Positions 24,769-33,659 are shown, counted from the first letter of the stretch. The stretch is DNA of 64,000 nucleotides from Jiangella mangrovi (GCF_014204975.1 NZ_JACHMM010000001.1:2542001-2606000); one strand, 5' to 3'. Numbers and translations are program-made. The notes: generated by a model from the sequence alone, not told the origin.

Positions 24769-27543
24769 GTGGACAAGGACGTACGCGACGAGCTGATCGG
24801 TCGCGATGGTGAACAGTCGAGGATCCGCGAGGTCCTGCTGAGGCTGACGGCCGGCGAGGGGGGCGCGGTCGTCGTGGAGGGCGCCGCGGGCGTCGGCAAG
24901 AGCGCGCTCGTGCGCGCCGTGGCCGACGACGCGCGCGCGGGGCGGCTGACGGGGCTCGACGAGGTGACGGTGTCATCGGTCGTCGGCGCCGAGGCCGAGC
25001 GCGGCTGGCCGTTCTCGGGCCTGCACCTCGTGCTGTCCGCCGTCGTGGGCTCGCTCGAGCCGGAACAGCAGCAGCTCGCGGCCCGGCTGGTCGACGACCT
25101 CACCCGCCGCCTCGACCAGGCCAGCACCACCGCCTACGAGATCGCCGTCCAGGTCCAGTCCCTCATCAGCCGGCTGCGGCGGCCGCTGGTCGTCGTCATG
25201 GACAACGCGCACCGCCTGGACCCGCAGTCGCTGGAGGTGCTCGGGTTCGTCGCCCGCCGGGTCGGAACGTCGCCGCTGGTGCTGCTGGTCGTCGTCGACG
25301 CGGCCGAGCGGGTGCCGCCGCTGCGCGGGCTGCCGGTGGTCCGGCTCGGCGAGCTGGCGCCCACCGACGCGACCGAGCTGGTCCGCCGGGCGGCCGGGTC
25401 GCACACCCTGCACAGCGTGGCGGCCCGCATCGCCGCGCGCGTCGGCGGCAACCCGCGGGCGCTGCTCGACGTCGTCGGGCGCATCCCGGACGTGCAGCTG
25501 CTGGGGCAGGTCGAGTTGGACCGGCACCTGCCGCACTCGCCGGTCCTGCAGGCGCTGCAGCTGCCGGAGCTGGGCACGCTCGACGACGATCAGCGCTTCG
25601 CCCTGCTGGTCGCGACCGGCAGCGAGGACCATCGGCTGGCGCCGGTGCTCAACGCGCTAGGCTCGCCGGACGCCCCGCACGTCGCCTGGCTCTTCGGCGA
25701 GCACCTGAACCGCTCCGACGGCACGTACACGCTGCAGCGGCCGGCCGTGCGCTCGATCATCTGGCAGGCCGCGACCATGGCCGAGCGCGACGCCGCCCAC
25801 CAGGCGCTGGCCGGTGCGTACGCCGACTCCGACCCCGGCCGGCAGCTCTGGCACCTGGCGCAGACCCGGCACGACCACGACGACGAGTTGGCCACACGGC
25901 TGCACCGGGCCGCCAGCGAGTCGCTGGCCCGCGGCGAGGTGGAGCGGTCGCTGTCGTTCGCGCGCGAGGCGGTCCGGCTCACGTCCAAGCCCGGCGAGCG
26001 GATCGAGCGGCTGCTGCAGGCCGGGCGGTTCGCCGTCCTCGCCGGCCGGCTGGACGAGGCGGTGCACATCGCCCGCGAGCGGTTCCGGCTCGACACCACG
26101 GCCGAGCAGCGGGCCGACTTCGCGCTGCTCGAGGTGCGCGCCCGCAACCTGCTCGACGGCGAGGTCGCGACCGGCCTGGTCAGCCGGCACGTCGAGGAGG
26201 TCGCGCCGATCGACCCGGCCCGCGCGGCCGCCCTGGACCTCGCCGCCGCGCACGGGCTGGCCGGGCGCATGGAGCAGGCCGAGGCCGCCCGGTTCCTCGC
26301 GCTGGCCGAGCGGTTCACCGACGACTTCGACGACACCACCCGCGCGGCGCACCGGCGGACGGCGGCGCTGCTGGCGTCGGTCAGCGGCGAGCTGGACCGC
26401 GCCGTCGAGCTGGCCGAGGCCGGAGCGGGGGGCGCCGAGGACCTCTTCGGCGAGGCCGAGTCGCACCTGCTGCAGGCGACGGTGCTGGTGCGGGCGGAGC
26501 GGTACGGTCAGGCGCGGCGGCTGCTGCGGGCGGTCATCAGCGGGCAGTTCGGCGACTCGCCGCTGTTGCTGCGGGCCGCGCTGGCCGGCCTGGTCCAGCT
26601 GGAGGCGCGGGCCGGCCGCCTGCGCGAGGCCGCCGAGGCCGCCACCGGGTGGGACCGCGTCGACGCCGACAGCGCACACCGGGCGCTCGTGCCGGCGTGC
26701 ATGATCCGGGTCAACGCCTTCCTCGGCGAGGACGAGGCCGCCTGGGAGCGCCGCCGTCAGTCGATCGAGGGGTCGCGGCGGCACGGCGACTCGTGGGCGA
26801 CCGCCGTCATGCAGGCCGAGACCGGCGCGTTCCTGCTGCTGCTCGGCCGGTTCGACGAGGCGATGTCGGTGCTCGACCACGCCCGGCGGCACGCCCTCGA
26901 GCACGCCGACCCGTCGATCCTCGCCGTCGAGCCCGACTACGTCGAGGCGTGCGTGCGCAACGGCGAGCTCGCCCGGGCCCGCGTGGCGCTGGCCGAGTTC
27001 GAGCTGCGCGCCGACCGCGTCCCGACGGCGTGGGCGCGGCACACCGTCGCCCGCTGCCGTGCCCTGGTCAGCGAGGGCGATGAGGCGCTGACGCTGTTCC
27101 GCGAGGCGGTCGAGACGGCCGCCGACACCGTCTCGCCGGTCGAGCAGGCACGGACGCTGCTCTGCTTCGGCGAGCGGCTGCGCCGGCTGGGCCGGCGCAC
27201 CGACGCGCGCTCCTGGCTGCAGCGCACGGTGGTGCTGGCGCAGGAGAGCGGCGCCATCGCGCTGGCCGGTCGGGCTGGTCAGGAGCTCGGCGCCGCCGGC
27301 GGTCCCGTCCCGCCGACCACCCGGCTGGCCGACCTCACCGACGCGGAGCAGCGCATCGCGACCCTGGTCGCCAGCGGCCGGCGCAACCGCGAGATCGCGG
27401 CGGAGCTGTTCGTCTCGGTCCGCACGGTCGAGGCGCACCTCGGGCGCATCTTCCGCAAGCTCGGCATCCGGTCGCGGACCGAGCTCACCGGCATCGTGGT
27501 CGCCGGTCTGGACGACGACGGCGTGGGCGCCGGCCAGGCCTGA
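24769..27543 (+). CDS. LuxR-family ATP-binding regulator (LAL type, AAA16 domain)
   Basis: 924 residues. The N-terminal AAA16-like module begins LIGRDGEQSRIREVL with Walker A GAAGVGKS (38-45) and a Walker B-like VVVMDNAH. The middle is TPR-like helical repeats, and a C-terminal LuxR-type HTH (about 855-915) is DLTDAEQRIATLVASGRRNREIAAELFVSVRTVEAHLGRIFRKLG. GTG at 24769 follows GAGGGGAACG. It is read away from the other LAL gene; the shared upstream region may carry binding sites for both. Target genes unknown. Confidence 0.88.
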   Translation: MDKDVRDELIGRDGEQSRIREVLLRLTAGEGGAVVVEGAAGVGKSALVRAVADDARAGRLTGLDEVTVSSVVGAEAERGWPFSGLHLVLSAVVGSLEPEQQQLAARLVDDLTRRLDQASTTAYEIAVQVQSLISRLRRPLVVVMDNAHRLDPQSLEVLGFVARRVGTSPLVLLVVVDAAERVPPLRGLPVVRLGELAPTDATELVRRAAGSHTLHSVAARIAARVGGNPRALLDVVGRIPDVQLLGQVELDRHLPHSPVLQALQLPELGTLDDDQRFALLVATGSEDHRLAPVLNALGSPDAPHVAWLFGEHLNRSDGTYTLQRPAVRSIIWQAATMAERDAAHQALAGAYADSDPGRQLWHLAQTRHDHDDELATRLHRAASESLARGEVERSLSFAREAVRLTSKPGERIERLLQAGRFAVLAGRLDEAVHIARERFRLDTTAEQRADFALLEVRARNLLDGEVATGLVSRHVEEVAPIDPARAAALDLAAAHGLAGRMEQAEAARFLALAERFTDDFDDTTRAAHRRTAALLASVSGELDRAVELAEAGAGGAEDLFGEAESHLLQATVLVRAERYGQARRLLRAVISGQFGDSPLLLRAALAGLVQLEARAGRLREAAEAATGWDRVDADSAHRALVPACMIRVNAFLGEDEAAWERRRQSIEGSRRHGDSWATAVMQAETGAFLLLLGRFDEAMSVLDHARRHALEHADPSILAVEPDYVEACVRNGELARARVALAEFELRADRVPTAWARHTVARCRALVSEGDEALTLFREAVETAADTVSPVEQARTLLCFGERLRRLGRRTDARSWLQRTVVLAQESGAIALAGRAGQELGAAGGPVPPTTRLADLTDAEQRIATLVASGRRNREIAAELFVSVRTVEAHLGRIFRKLGIRSRTELTGIVVAGLDDDGVGAGQA

Positions 27544-27674
27544 TCCGGCCCGGCCCGAACCGGTTCGAAAATTCTCGGAAGTCGCGCGTGCTGATCCGGC
27601 GGTCCGGCGCCTCCTACTTGATGACGGGTGGAGGTGCAGGGCCGGCCGGCCCACTCGTCCAACGGGGGATCCGC

Positions 27675-27716
27675 CACTCCGCTCCCCGTGAAGCCCCCCT
27701 TCTCGGGAGCGGAGTG
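27675..27716. terminator. Hairpin between convergent LAL and GAF-ANTAR genes
   Basis: CACTCCGCTCCC (27675-27686) pairs perfectly with GGGAGCGGAGTG (27705-27716) around an 18-base loop; partial pairing extends outside the stem. It lies between two convergent stops. Confidence 0.65.
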
Positions 27717-27730
27717 CCGGACAACCCCGT

Positions 27731-28489
27731 TCAGCGTCCGGTCGGGGGCCTGCGGCGATCGCGGGCCTGGGCCGAGAGGTCGAGGGTGCGCTCCAGCACC
27801 TGCCGGGCGACGTCGGCGACGGTGACGTCGTCGGCGTAGGCGCGGGCCCGCAGCAGCGCGAGCGCGTCGTCGGGCGAGATGCCGAGCTGGGCCACCAGGA
27901 AACCGGTGGCCTGGTGCACCTCGGCGCGGCCGGCCCACGCGCCGGTGAACTCGCCGGGCGGTTCGGCGAGGTCCGGGTCGCGCAGCAGCGCCGCGCCGAC
28001 GGCGGCGGCCAGGTGCGCGGTGAGGGCGGCCTCGGGCTCGGGATGGCCGGGGCCGCAGCGGTACGCCGTCAGGACGCCGAGCACGTCGGAGCCCATGGGC
28101 ACCGGGATGGCGACCACGGTGGCACGGCCGACCTCGCGGCGGGCGGCCTCGGTGAACAGCGGCCAGACCGGTCCGGACCCGTCGCTGCCGAGGCGGGCGA
28201 CGACGGTGCCGGCCGTGCGGTAGGCGTCGACGCCGGGTCCCTCGCCCAGCACGTCCTGCGGGTCCTCGAGGGTGCCGGCAACGGCGTCGGTGGAGCAGAC
28301 GGTGAGCCGCTGCGGCAGCGTGTAGGCCAAGGTGATGGCGGCGCCGTCGCCGTCGAGAATGGACCGGCAGGTCTCGCCGAGGCGCTGGGCCAGCGGCGCA
28401 GCGGACCCCGCGTCGGCGACCGCTGCGGCGAGTCGCGACGTCACCTCGGCTCGTGTGGTCAACCGCCGCTCCTCCTCGGCGGCCGGCAT
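27731..28489 (-). CDS. GAF-ANTAR domain protein (1 of 4)
   Basis: 252 residues: N-terminal GAF-like sensor (about 15-175) and C-terminal ANTAR three-helix domain (about 180-235, HQATGFLVAQLGISPDDALALLRARAYADDVTVADVARQVL). ANTAR domains bind paired RNA hairpins and prevent transcription termination, so this is probably an RNA-level regulator responding to a small ligand or redox signal. It is the most divergent of the four copies here. ATG at 28489 is the likely start. Confidence 0.87.
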   Translation of the reverse strand: MPAAEEERRLTTRAEVTSRLAAAVADAGSAAPLAQRLGETCRSILDGDGAAITLAYTLPQRLTVCSTDAVAGTLEDPQDVLGEGPGVDAYRTAGTVVARLGSDGSGPVWPLFTEAARREVGRATVVAIPVPMGSDVLGVLTAYRCGPGHPEPEAALTAHLAAAVGAALLRDPDLAEPPGEFTGAWAGRAEVHQATGFLVAQLGISPDDALALLRARAYADDVTVADVARQVLERTLDLSAQARDRRRPPTGR

Positions 28490-28562
28490 ACGGATCCGGC
28501 CCCCGGCGCCGCCCACCCTACTGGATCGGGCGGAGCGGGCGTCCCGGACGACAGGCGCGCGG

Positions 28563-29369
28563 TCATTCGCCGGTGTTGTACGCGTCGGGCAGTGACCGGG
28601 TCCGGACGACGTCGCCCGCCACCCGGCTGAGCTTGACGTTGTTGTCGCGGGAGTAGCGGCGCAGCACCTCGAACGACTGGGTGGCGTCGAGCCCGTAGCG
28701 CTCCATGAGGATGCCCTGCGCCAGCCCGATCTGGTAGCGGGCGTCGATCGCCTCGCGCAGCGTCGACGACCGGCGGGCGTCGGTGATGGCGATGGCGGCG
28801 TGGCGCAGCAGCAGCTTGGCGACCGCCACGTGCCGTTCCGCCGGCTGCTCGGCGAGCTCCCAGAACACGATGACCGTGCCGGAGTAGTGTGGGCCGAGGT
28901 CCAGCGGCATCGCCAGCATGCTGCGGTAGCCGATCTCGGCGATGACGGCGGTCCACCGCGGCCAGCGCGGCTCCGTCGTGCTGTCGGTGACGAGGATCGG
29001 CACCTGCTCGGTCAGCGCCGTGAGCGACGGCCCCTCGCTGAGCTCGAACTGGACGCGGTCGGCCTCCTCGGCGCGGTCGGTGGTGGCGGCCGCGACCTCG
29101 CGCCGGCCCCGAGGCCGCAGAAGCGTCGCCCCCGCGGCGTCGCCTCCGATGACCTCGACGCCCTGGTGGACGACGGCGTTCACCGTCGACTCGACGTCGG
29201 GCTGCAGGTAGAGGTGCGGCGCGGCCGCGGACAGCAGCTGGGCGACGTTGTCGGGCTCGATGAGACGCCGTTCGCCGAGCTCGCCCCCGCACTCCGGGCC
29301 GGAGGCCGGCTCGGGCTCCGGGTCCGGTTCGGGTTCCGCGTCGGAGGGCGTCAACGGTTCGCCGGTCAT
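28563..29369 (-). CDS. GAF-ANTAR domain protein (2 of 4)
   Basis: 268 residues. An acidic N-terminal tail of alternating Glu-Pro (residues 8-22) precedes a GAF domain (about 45-195) and ANTAR (about 200-255, IDARYQIGLAQGILMERYGLDATQSFEVLRRYSRDNNVKLSRVA). The ANTAR sequence is close to that of the plus-strand copy at 31089. It is transcribed in the same direction as the first copy, 73 bases upstream of it. Confidence 0.9.
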   Translation of the reverse strand: MTGEPLTPSDAEPEPDPEPEPASGPECGGELGERRLIEPDNVAQLLSAAAPHLYLQPDVESTVNAVVHQGVEVIGGDAAGATLLRPRGRREVAAATTDRAEEADRVQFELSEGPSLTALTEQVPILVTDSTTEPRWPRWTAVIAEIGYRSMLAMPLDLGPHYSGTVIVFWELAEQPAERHVAVAKLLLRHAAIAITDARRSSTLREAIDARYQIGLAQGILMERYGLDATQSFEVLRRYSRDNNVKLSRVAGDVVRTRSLPDAYNTGE

Positions 29370-29551
29370 GGGCGGGAACAGGGCGCCGGGCGGAATCCGG
29401 TGATTCCGAGATCGAGGCAGTACGACATGAAGACCTCGGGAGATGAGCCGGGTGCGGCGGAACTGCCGCCGGCTGGCGTCTCAACCGGAGACCGTCAACG
29501 TACATACGGCGCGGGCGAATGACAAATTCCGGTCGCGCGACGCGCCGGACG

Positions 29552-30361
29552 TCAGGCGTCCGGGACGCCGTCGCTCAGGCCGGGCGCGGACTCGATGCCG
29601 GTCGCAGTGGGACGGCGCCGGAACGGGGCCGGCTGCTGCGCCGCCTGGCCGGACACCTTGGCGACCATGCGCTCGGCGACGGTGCGCAGCTTGAGGTTGT
29701 TGTTCTGGGAGTGCTTGCGCAGCATCGAGAACGCGGTCTCGGCGGAGCACCGCTGCTGCGCCATGAGGATGCCGATGGCCTGGTCGATGACGCTGCGGGT
29801 GGCCAGCGCCTGCTCGAGCTGGTCGGTGAGCTCGGCGTCGTGCACCTGGCGCAGCGCGAGGGCCAGCGCGGTGGACGCCTGGGCGGCGAACGTCTCGGCG
29901 CGGCGGCGGTTCTGGATGTCGAACGCCTCGGGCTCGTCGAAGTCGTAGAGGTTCATGGCGCCGATGACGTCGCCGTTCACGACCAGCGGCAGGCTCAGCG
30001 AGGAGCGCACGCCCAGCGCGACGGCGTGCACCCGGTACTCCGGCCAGCGCGGGTCGGACTCCTGGTCGGCGATCTCGACCACCTCGCCAGTGGCCAGTGA
30101 GTGCACGCACGGCCCCCAGCCGCCGGTGTACTGACCCTCGTCGACCTGCGCGGCCCGGGGGTCGCTGCTGACGACGGTGCGCGGCTGGCCGTCGTAGCTG
30201 GTGGTGATGCCGCACGACGCCGGCGGCTCGACGAGGTCGGCGGCGAGCTTGGCGAGGTCGGTGAGGAACTCTTCGACCTTCGGGGCGTTGAGCAGCAGGT
30301 TCTGTACCGCGCCCAGCAGCTCGGCCAGGTCGCGGCCCACTGGTGTCCCCTCGTCCGCCAC
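29552..30361 (-). CDS. GAF-ANTAR domain protein (3 of 4)
   Basis: About 269 residues with a GAF domain (25-175; HSLATGEVVEIADQESDPRWPEYR and SSLSLPLVVNGDVIGAMNLY) and ANTAR (about 185-240, DQAIGILMAQQRCSAETAFSMLRKHSQNNNLKLRTVAERMV), followed by a Pro/Arg tail. The start is not well marked: GTG at 30361 fits the domain, GTG at 30370 is an alternative. It lies 40 bases downstream of the TetR gene and may be co-transcribed with it. Confidence 0.88.
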   Translation of the reverse strand: MADEGTPVGRDLAELLGAVQNLLLNAPKVEEFLTDLAKLAADLVEPPASCGITTSYDGQPRTVVSSDPRAAQVDEGQYTGGWGPCVHSLATGEVVEIADQESDPRWPEYRVHAVALGVRSSLSLPLVVNGDVIGAMNLYDFDEPEAFDIQNRRRAETFAAQASTALALALRQVHDAELTDQLEQALATRSVIDQAIGILMAQQRCSAETAFSMLRKHSQNNNLKLRTVAERMVAKVSGQAAQQPAPFRRRPTATGIESAPGLSDGVPDA

Positions 30362-30401
30362 CCTCGCCACTGTACGCCGCGGGGCGGGCGACGCCGAACG
30401 G

Positions 30402-30983
30402 TCAGCGGTACTGATCGATGAGGCTGGCCGCCATGGCCTTGGCCCGCTGCGCGGCGCCGGGGTCACCCTCGAGCGCGGCGATGATGGAGCCCTTCATGAG
30501 GATCTGCCAGGACCGGGCGAACTCCTCGGGCTCGCGCAGCCCGGCGTCGGCGGCACGGGCGCTGACGATGGCGCGCAGGTTGGCCAGGTGCTGGATGCTG
30601 GCCTGTCCCAGCGGGTGCGACTTGCCCATCTCGAGCAGGACGGTGATGAAGGCGATGCCGTCGAAGTCGTCGCTGGCGAACCACTCGTCGAACACGTCGA
30701 AGATGGCGAGCAGCCGTTCCTCGGGGGTGTCGCCGCGCTTCTCGGACCCGGCCTCGACCAGGCCGATGGTCCACTCGCTCTCGCGGCGGTCGAGGTAGGC
30801 CAGGACGAGGTCGTTCTTGGACGGGAAATGCTTGTAGAAGGTGGCCTTGGCGACGTGCGAGCGCTCGATGACCTCGTCGACGCCCACCCCGATGATGCCT
30901 CGCCGGGCGAACAGCCGATAGCTGGCCGCCAGGATGCGTTCACGCGCGTTGGGCGCGCCGCCGGCGGCCTCCGGGACCTGCAT
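30402..30983 (-). CDS. TetR-family transcriptional repressor
   Basis: 193 residues. The N-terminal HTH (about 12-60) is ARERILAASYRLFARRGIIGVGVDEVIERSHVAKATFYKHFPSKNDLVLAYL. The C-terminal half is the helical ligand domain. It sits inside the GAF-ANTAR cluster and is divergent from the fourth copy, with a candidate operator in the 105-base gap. ATG at 30983 gives a normal TetR length. The ligand is unknown. Confidence 0.9.
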   Translation of the reverse strand: MQVPEAAGGAPNARERILAASYRLFARRGIIGVGVDEVIERSHVAKATFYKHFPSKNDLVLAYLDRRESEWTIGLVEAGSEKRGDTPEERLLAIFDVFDEWFASDDFDGIAFITVLLEMGKSHPLGQASIQHLANLRAIVSARAADAGLREPEEFARSWQILMKGSIIAALEGDPGAAQRAKAMAASLIDQYR

Positions 30984-31001
30984 GACGATCGACGATACAT
31001 G

Positions 31002-31042
31002 TTGACACTGCCCGCTGTCGCGGGGTAGACAGAACCGTCTGT
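31002..31042 (+). promoter_or_regulatory. Candidate promoter and TetR operator before GAF-ANTAR copy 4
   Basis: TTGACA (31002-31007), an 18-base spacer and TAGACA (31026-31031) form a SigA-like promoter reading toward the plus-strand GAF-ANTAR gene. ACAGAACCGTCTGT (31029-31042), with perfect 5-base arms, overlaps the -10 element and resembles TetR-type operators. Binding by the adjacent TetR is inferred. Confidence 0.5.
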
Positions 31043-31088
31043 TCGCTCGATGGTGGAGACCTGCGCCCGCGAAGGGTGAGCGAGAGCA

Positions 31089-31766
31089 ATGGACCTCAGT
31101 CCGTCGTCGGAACTTGCCGCGGCCGCCGCTGACCTGCACAGCGAGCCGGACGTCGAGAGCACCGTCCAGTCCGTCCTGCAGCACGCCCGCGCCCTCACGG
31201 GGGCCGACGGCGTCGCCGTCATGATCCGTCAGGGCGGCCGCCCCGCGGTCATGAGCGCCACCAGTCCCGAGGCGGCCAAGGCCGACCTCTTCCAGATCCA
31301 GTGCGCCGAGGGCCCGAGCCTCGAGGCCATGTGCGCCCGCGACGCCGTCGTCGTCGACGACGTGTCGGCGGACGACCGCTGGCGCAGCTGGAGTGGCTCG
31401 GTCACCGAGATGGGCTTCCAGAGCGTCCTGTCCCTCGGGCTCGGCACCAACCGCTCGGCGCTCGGCGCGCTGAGCGTCTACTCCGCCAGGGTGGGCGCGT
31501 TCGCCGACGACCGCGCCCAGCTGGCCCGGCTGTACGCCCGGCACGCGTCGGTCGCGCTGGTGTCGGCGCGGCACGAGTCCGGGCTGCGGCGGGCCATGAA
31601 CGCACGACACGTCATCGGGCAGGCCCAGGGCGTGCTCATGGAGCGACACGGGCTCGACGCCGAGCAGGCGTTCGCCATGCTGCGCAACAGTGCCCGCGAC
31701 CACGGTGTGAAGCTCGGCGAGCGAGCCGAGCAGATCGTCGCGTCGCGGCCGGCCGAGGTCGGCTGA
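31089..31766 (+). CDS. GAF-ANTAR domain protein (4 of 4)
   Basis: 225 residues. GAF domain (about 5-160) with SEPDVESTVQSVLQHARALTGADGVAVMI, and ANTAR (about 165-215) with MNARHVIGQAQGVLMERHGLDAEQAFAMLRNSARDHGVKLGERA. It is the only one of the four on the plus strand, divergent from tetR and behind a promoter overlapped by a TetR-like operator. It probably acts as an RNA-binding antiterminator whose targets may lie elsewhere. Confidence 0.9.
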   Translation: MDLSPSSELAAAAADLHSEPDVESTVQSVLQHARALTGADGVAVMIRQGGRPAVMSATSPEAAKADLFQIQCAEGPSLEAMCARDAVVVDDVSADDRWRSWSGSVTEMGFQSVLSLGLGTNRSALGALSVYSARVGAFADDRAQLARLYARHASVALVSARHESGLRRAMNARHVIGQAQGVLMERHGLDAEQAFAMLRNSARDHGVKLGERAEQIVASRPAEVG

Positions 31767-31796
31767 ACCCCCCAGCCGACCTCGGGCCGGGCGCCC

Positions 31797-31994
31797 TCAG
31801 GTGCCGGGTTCCCGGTCGGGGTCGAGCTCCAGCCCGGCCTCGTCCGGCTCGGGCAGGCCGGCGAGCGGGTCGTCCTCGTCCTCGGTGGCGAACAGCTCCG
31901 GGTCCTGGGCGGGATCGGGCTGCTCCTCGGCCAGCCGCTCGTCGAGCGTCTCCTCGTCCTCGACGTGGAACGAGCCGTAGTCGGGTTCGCTCAT
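31797..31994 (-). CDS. Small acidic protein, DUF5709-like
   Basis: 65 residues, with about one third Asp/Glu. The motif ETLDERLAEEQPD resembles the short acidic DUF5709 proteins of actinobacteria. No membrane segment or signal. ATG at 31994 follows GGAGGACGTC, a good ribosome site. The function is unknown. It is divergent from the small basic protein gene at 32111. Confidence 0.7.
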   Translation of the reverse strand: MSEPDYGSFHVEDEETLDERLAEEQPDPAQDPELFATEDEDDPLAGLPEPDEAGLELDPDREPGT

Positions 31995-32110
31995 GACGTC
32001 CTCCTCCGTGAGGCCTCCCTGGGTCGGCTACCCGGTGCGATCCGCCGCAAACGACGCGGTTGGTTTCGCATCGCCCGGGTACAGGGAGAGGGAGCACGGA
32101 GGTGAGCCGG

Positions 32111-32437
32111 ATGCCGAGAGGGCAGTGGAGCAACAAGCGCGAGCGGCAGTACGAGCACATCAAGGAAGGCCTCGAGGACCGCGACTACAGCGAGGACCGG
32201 GCCGAGGAGATCGCCGCGCGCACCGTGAACAAGGAGCGGGCGCGTTCCGGCGAGGCCAAGGAGAAGAGCCGCTCGTCCGTCGACGACATCTCGTCCGGGC
32301 GCCGTGGCGGTCTGCGCTCCGGCAAGGGCCCCGGCGGCCGCACGAAGCAGCAGCTCTACAACGAGGCCAAGGACAAGGGCATCAAGGGCCGCTCGAAGAT
32401 GACCAAGAAGGAACTGGAGAAGGCGGTCGGCCGCTGA
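32111..32437 (+). CDS. Small basic protein with Rho-N/SAP-like C-terminus (plasmid-stabilisation-like, DUF7218-type)
   Basis: 108 residues, strongly basic and charged. The N-terminal half (GQWSNKRERQYEHIKEGLEDR and the following EEIAARTVNKERARSGE) is shared by actinobacterial proteins annotated as plasmid stabilisation protein. The C-terminus (TKQQLYNEAKDKGIKGRSKMTKKELEKAVGR) looks like a Rho N-terminal or SAP helical motif that binds nucleic acid. GGAGG lies 8 bases before ATG 32111. The role, perhaps nucleoid or stress related, is unknown. Confidence 0.8.
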   Translation: MPRGQWSNKRERQYEHIKEGLEDRDYSEDRAEEIAARTVNKERARSGEAKEKSRSSVDDISSGRRGGLRSGKGPGGRTKQQLYNEAKDKGIKGRSKMTKKELEKAVGR

Positions 32438-32465
32438 CGCCGCGCCGCTGAGAGAAGAGCCTGTC

Positions 32466-32493
32466 GGGCCGGTGATGAGGGTCTCACCGGCCC
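32466..32493 (+). terminator. GC-rich hairpin after the small basic protein gene
   Basis: GGGCCGGTGA (32466-32475) and TCACCGGCCC (32484-32493) pair perfectly around an 8-base loop, 28 bases beyond the stop codon. Confidence 0.7.
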
Positions 32494-32534
32494 GGCACCC
32501 TGTCCGGGGCCGGTCGCGCCGCCATACTGCCGCC

Positions 32535-32912
32535 ATGACGGTTGTCGCGTGGGTCTTCGCGGTGGTGGCCGGGATCTTCCACCTCGCGGCGTTCGTGATG
32601 GAGAGCATCCTGTTCGACCGGCCGGCCGTGCAGCGGCGCTTCGGCGTCGACGCCGCCTCGGCCGCCGGCGTCGGGCCGTGGGCGTTCAACCAGGGCTTCT
32701 ACAACCTGGCGCTCGCGGCCGGCGCGCTGGTCGGCGTCATCACCTGGGCGGCGGACCACGAGACGGTCGGCAGGACGCTGATCGTCTTCAGTTGCGCCGC
32801 CATGGTGCTCGCCGGGATCGTGCTGCTGGCGTCGCAGCGACGGCTCTGGCAGTCCGCGCTCGGCCAGGCCGTGCCGCCGGCGATCGCGATCGTGGCGACG
32901 CTCGCCACCTGA
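32535..32912 (+). CDS. DUF1304 family integral membrane protein
   Basis: 125 residues with four predicted membrane helices: VVAWVFAVVAGIFHLAAFVM, NQGFYNLALAAGALVGVITW, TLIVFSCAAMVLAGIVLLAS and the C-terminal LGQAVPPAIAIVATLA. The motif NQGFYNLALA is characteristic of DUF1304. Function unknown; these proteins are widespread small inner-membrane proteins. ATG at 32535. Confidence 0.85.
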   Translation: MTVVAWVFAVVAGIFHLAAFVMESILFDRPAVQRRFGVDAASAAGVGPWAFNQGFYNLALAAGALVGVITWAADHETVGRTLIVFSCAAMVLAGIVLLASQRRLWQSALGQAVPPAIAIVATLAT

Positions 32913-32987
32913 CGGCTGTTGACGCGGCCGGGCGCAGGGTCTACCGTCACGGCTTTCCTGATCATGGGTGCAGGGGGCCGGGGGGCC

Positions 32988-33638
32988 ATGACTATCGATC
33001 GATCGCGCCTGCGTGCGCTGATTCCTGTTCTTCTCCTCGTCGCGGCGGCCGGTTCGGGCTGCGGCTCGGCCGATGCCGGCGGCGGTTCCGGCGGCGACGA
33101 GGAGTTGCGGGTGGCGCCGCTGGCCGGTGCGCCGGCGAGCCCGACGCCGACACCGTCGCCCACGCCGGTGGTCACCGTCGAGACGGTGACGGAGACCGAG
33201 GCGGTCCCGTTCGAGCGGGTCAGCGTCGAGGACGACACCATGGACCTCGGCACGTCCGCCGTCACCACGGCCGGGGTCGCGGGCGTGCGGACGCTGGTCT
33301 ACGAGGTGACGCTCACGGACGGCGTCGAGACCGGCCGGGTGCTGGTGAGCGACGAGGTCACGACGGCGCCGGTCGACGAGGTGACGTCGGTGGGGACCTA
33401 CGAGCCGCCGCCACCGCCGCCCGAGCCCGAGCCGGAGGAGCAGGCGCAGGGTCTCGTCGACGCGCCGACGCAGGACGAGGGCTGCGACCCGAACTACACC
33501 GGTTGCGTGCCGATCGCGTCCGACGTCGACTGCGCGGGCGGCAGCGGCAACGGGCCGGCGTACACCGGTCAGGTGACCGTCGTCGGTGAGGACATCTACG
33601 GCCTGGACGCCGACGACGACGGGGTCGGCTGCGAGTAG
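32988..33638 (+). CDS. Lipoprotein with G5 domain and excalibur-like calcium-binding C-terminus
   Basis: 216 residues. Lipoprotein signal with hydrophobic LIPVLLLVAAAGSG and lipobox Cys25. A Thr-Pro linker leads to a G5 domain (about 55-135, VTVETVTETEAVPFERVSVEDD), a Pro-Glu spacer, and an excalibur-like end (CDPNYTGCVPI and DADDDGVGCE) with paired cysteines and an Asp-rich calcium loop. G5 domains bind N-acetylglucosamine polymers or zinc at the cell surface, so this is probably a wall-associated protein. The coding end overlaps a hairpin. Confidence 0.85.
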   Translation: MTIDRSRLRALIPVLLLVAAAGSGCGSADAGGGSGGDEELRVAPLAGAPASPTPTPSPTPVVTVETVTETEAVPFERVSVEDDTMDLGTSAVTTAGVAGVRTLVYEVTLTDGVETGRVLVSDEVTTAPVDEVTSVGTYEPPPPPPEPEPEEQAQGLVDAPTQDEGCDPNYTGCVPIASDVDCAGGSGNGPAYTGQVTVVGEDIYGLDADDDGVGCE

Positions 33639-33654
33639 CCGGCCCCGTCGTCGT
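33613..33654. terminator. Hairpin between convergent G5 lipoprotein and MFS genes
   Basis: ACGACGACGGGG (33613-33624) pairs with CCCCGTCGTCGT (33643-33654); inner bases TCGGC/GCCGG extend it with one mismatch. It spans the stop codon. Confidence 0.55.
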
Positions 33655-33659
33655 GCGGA

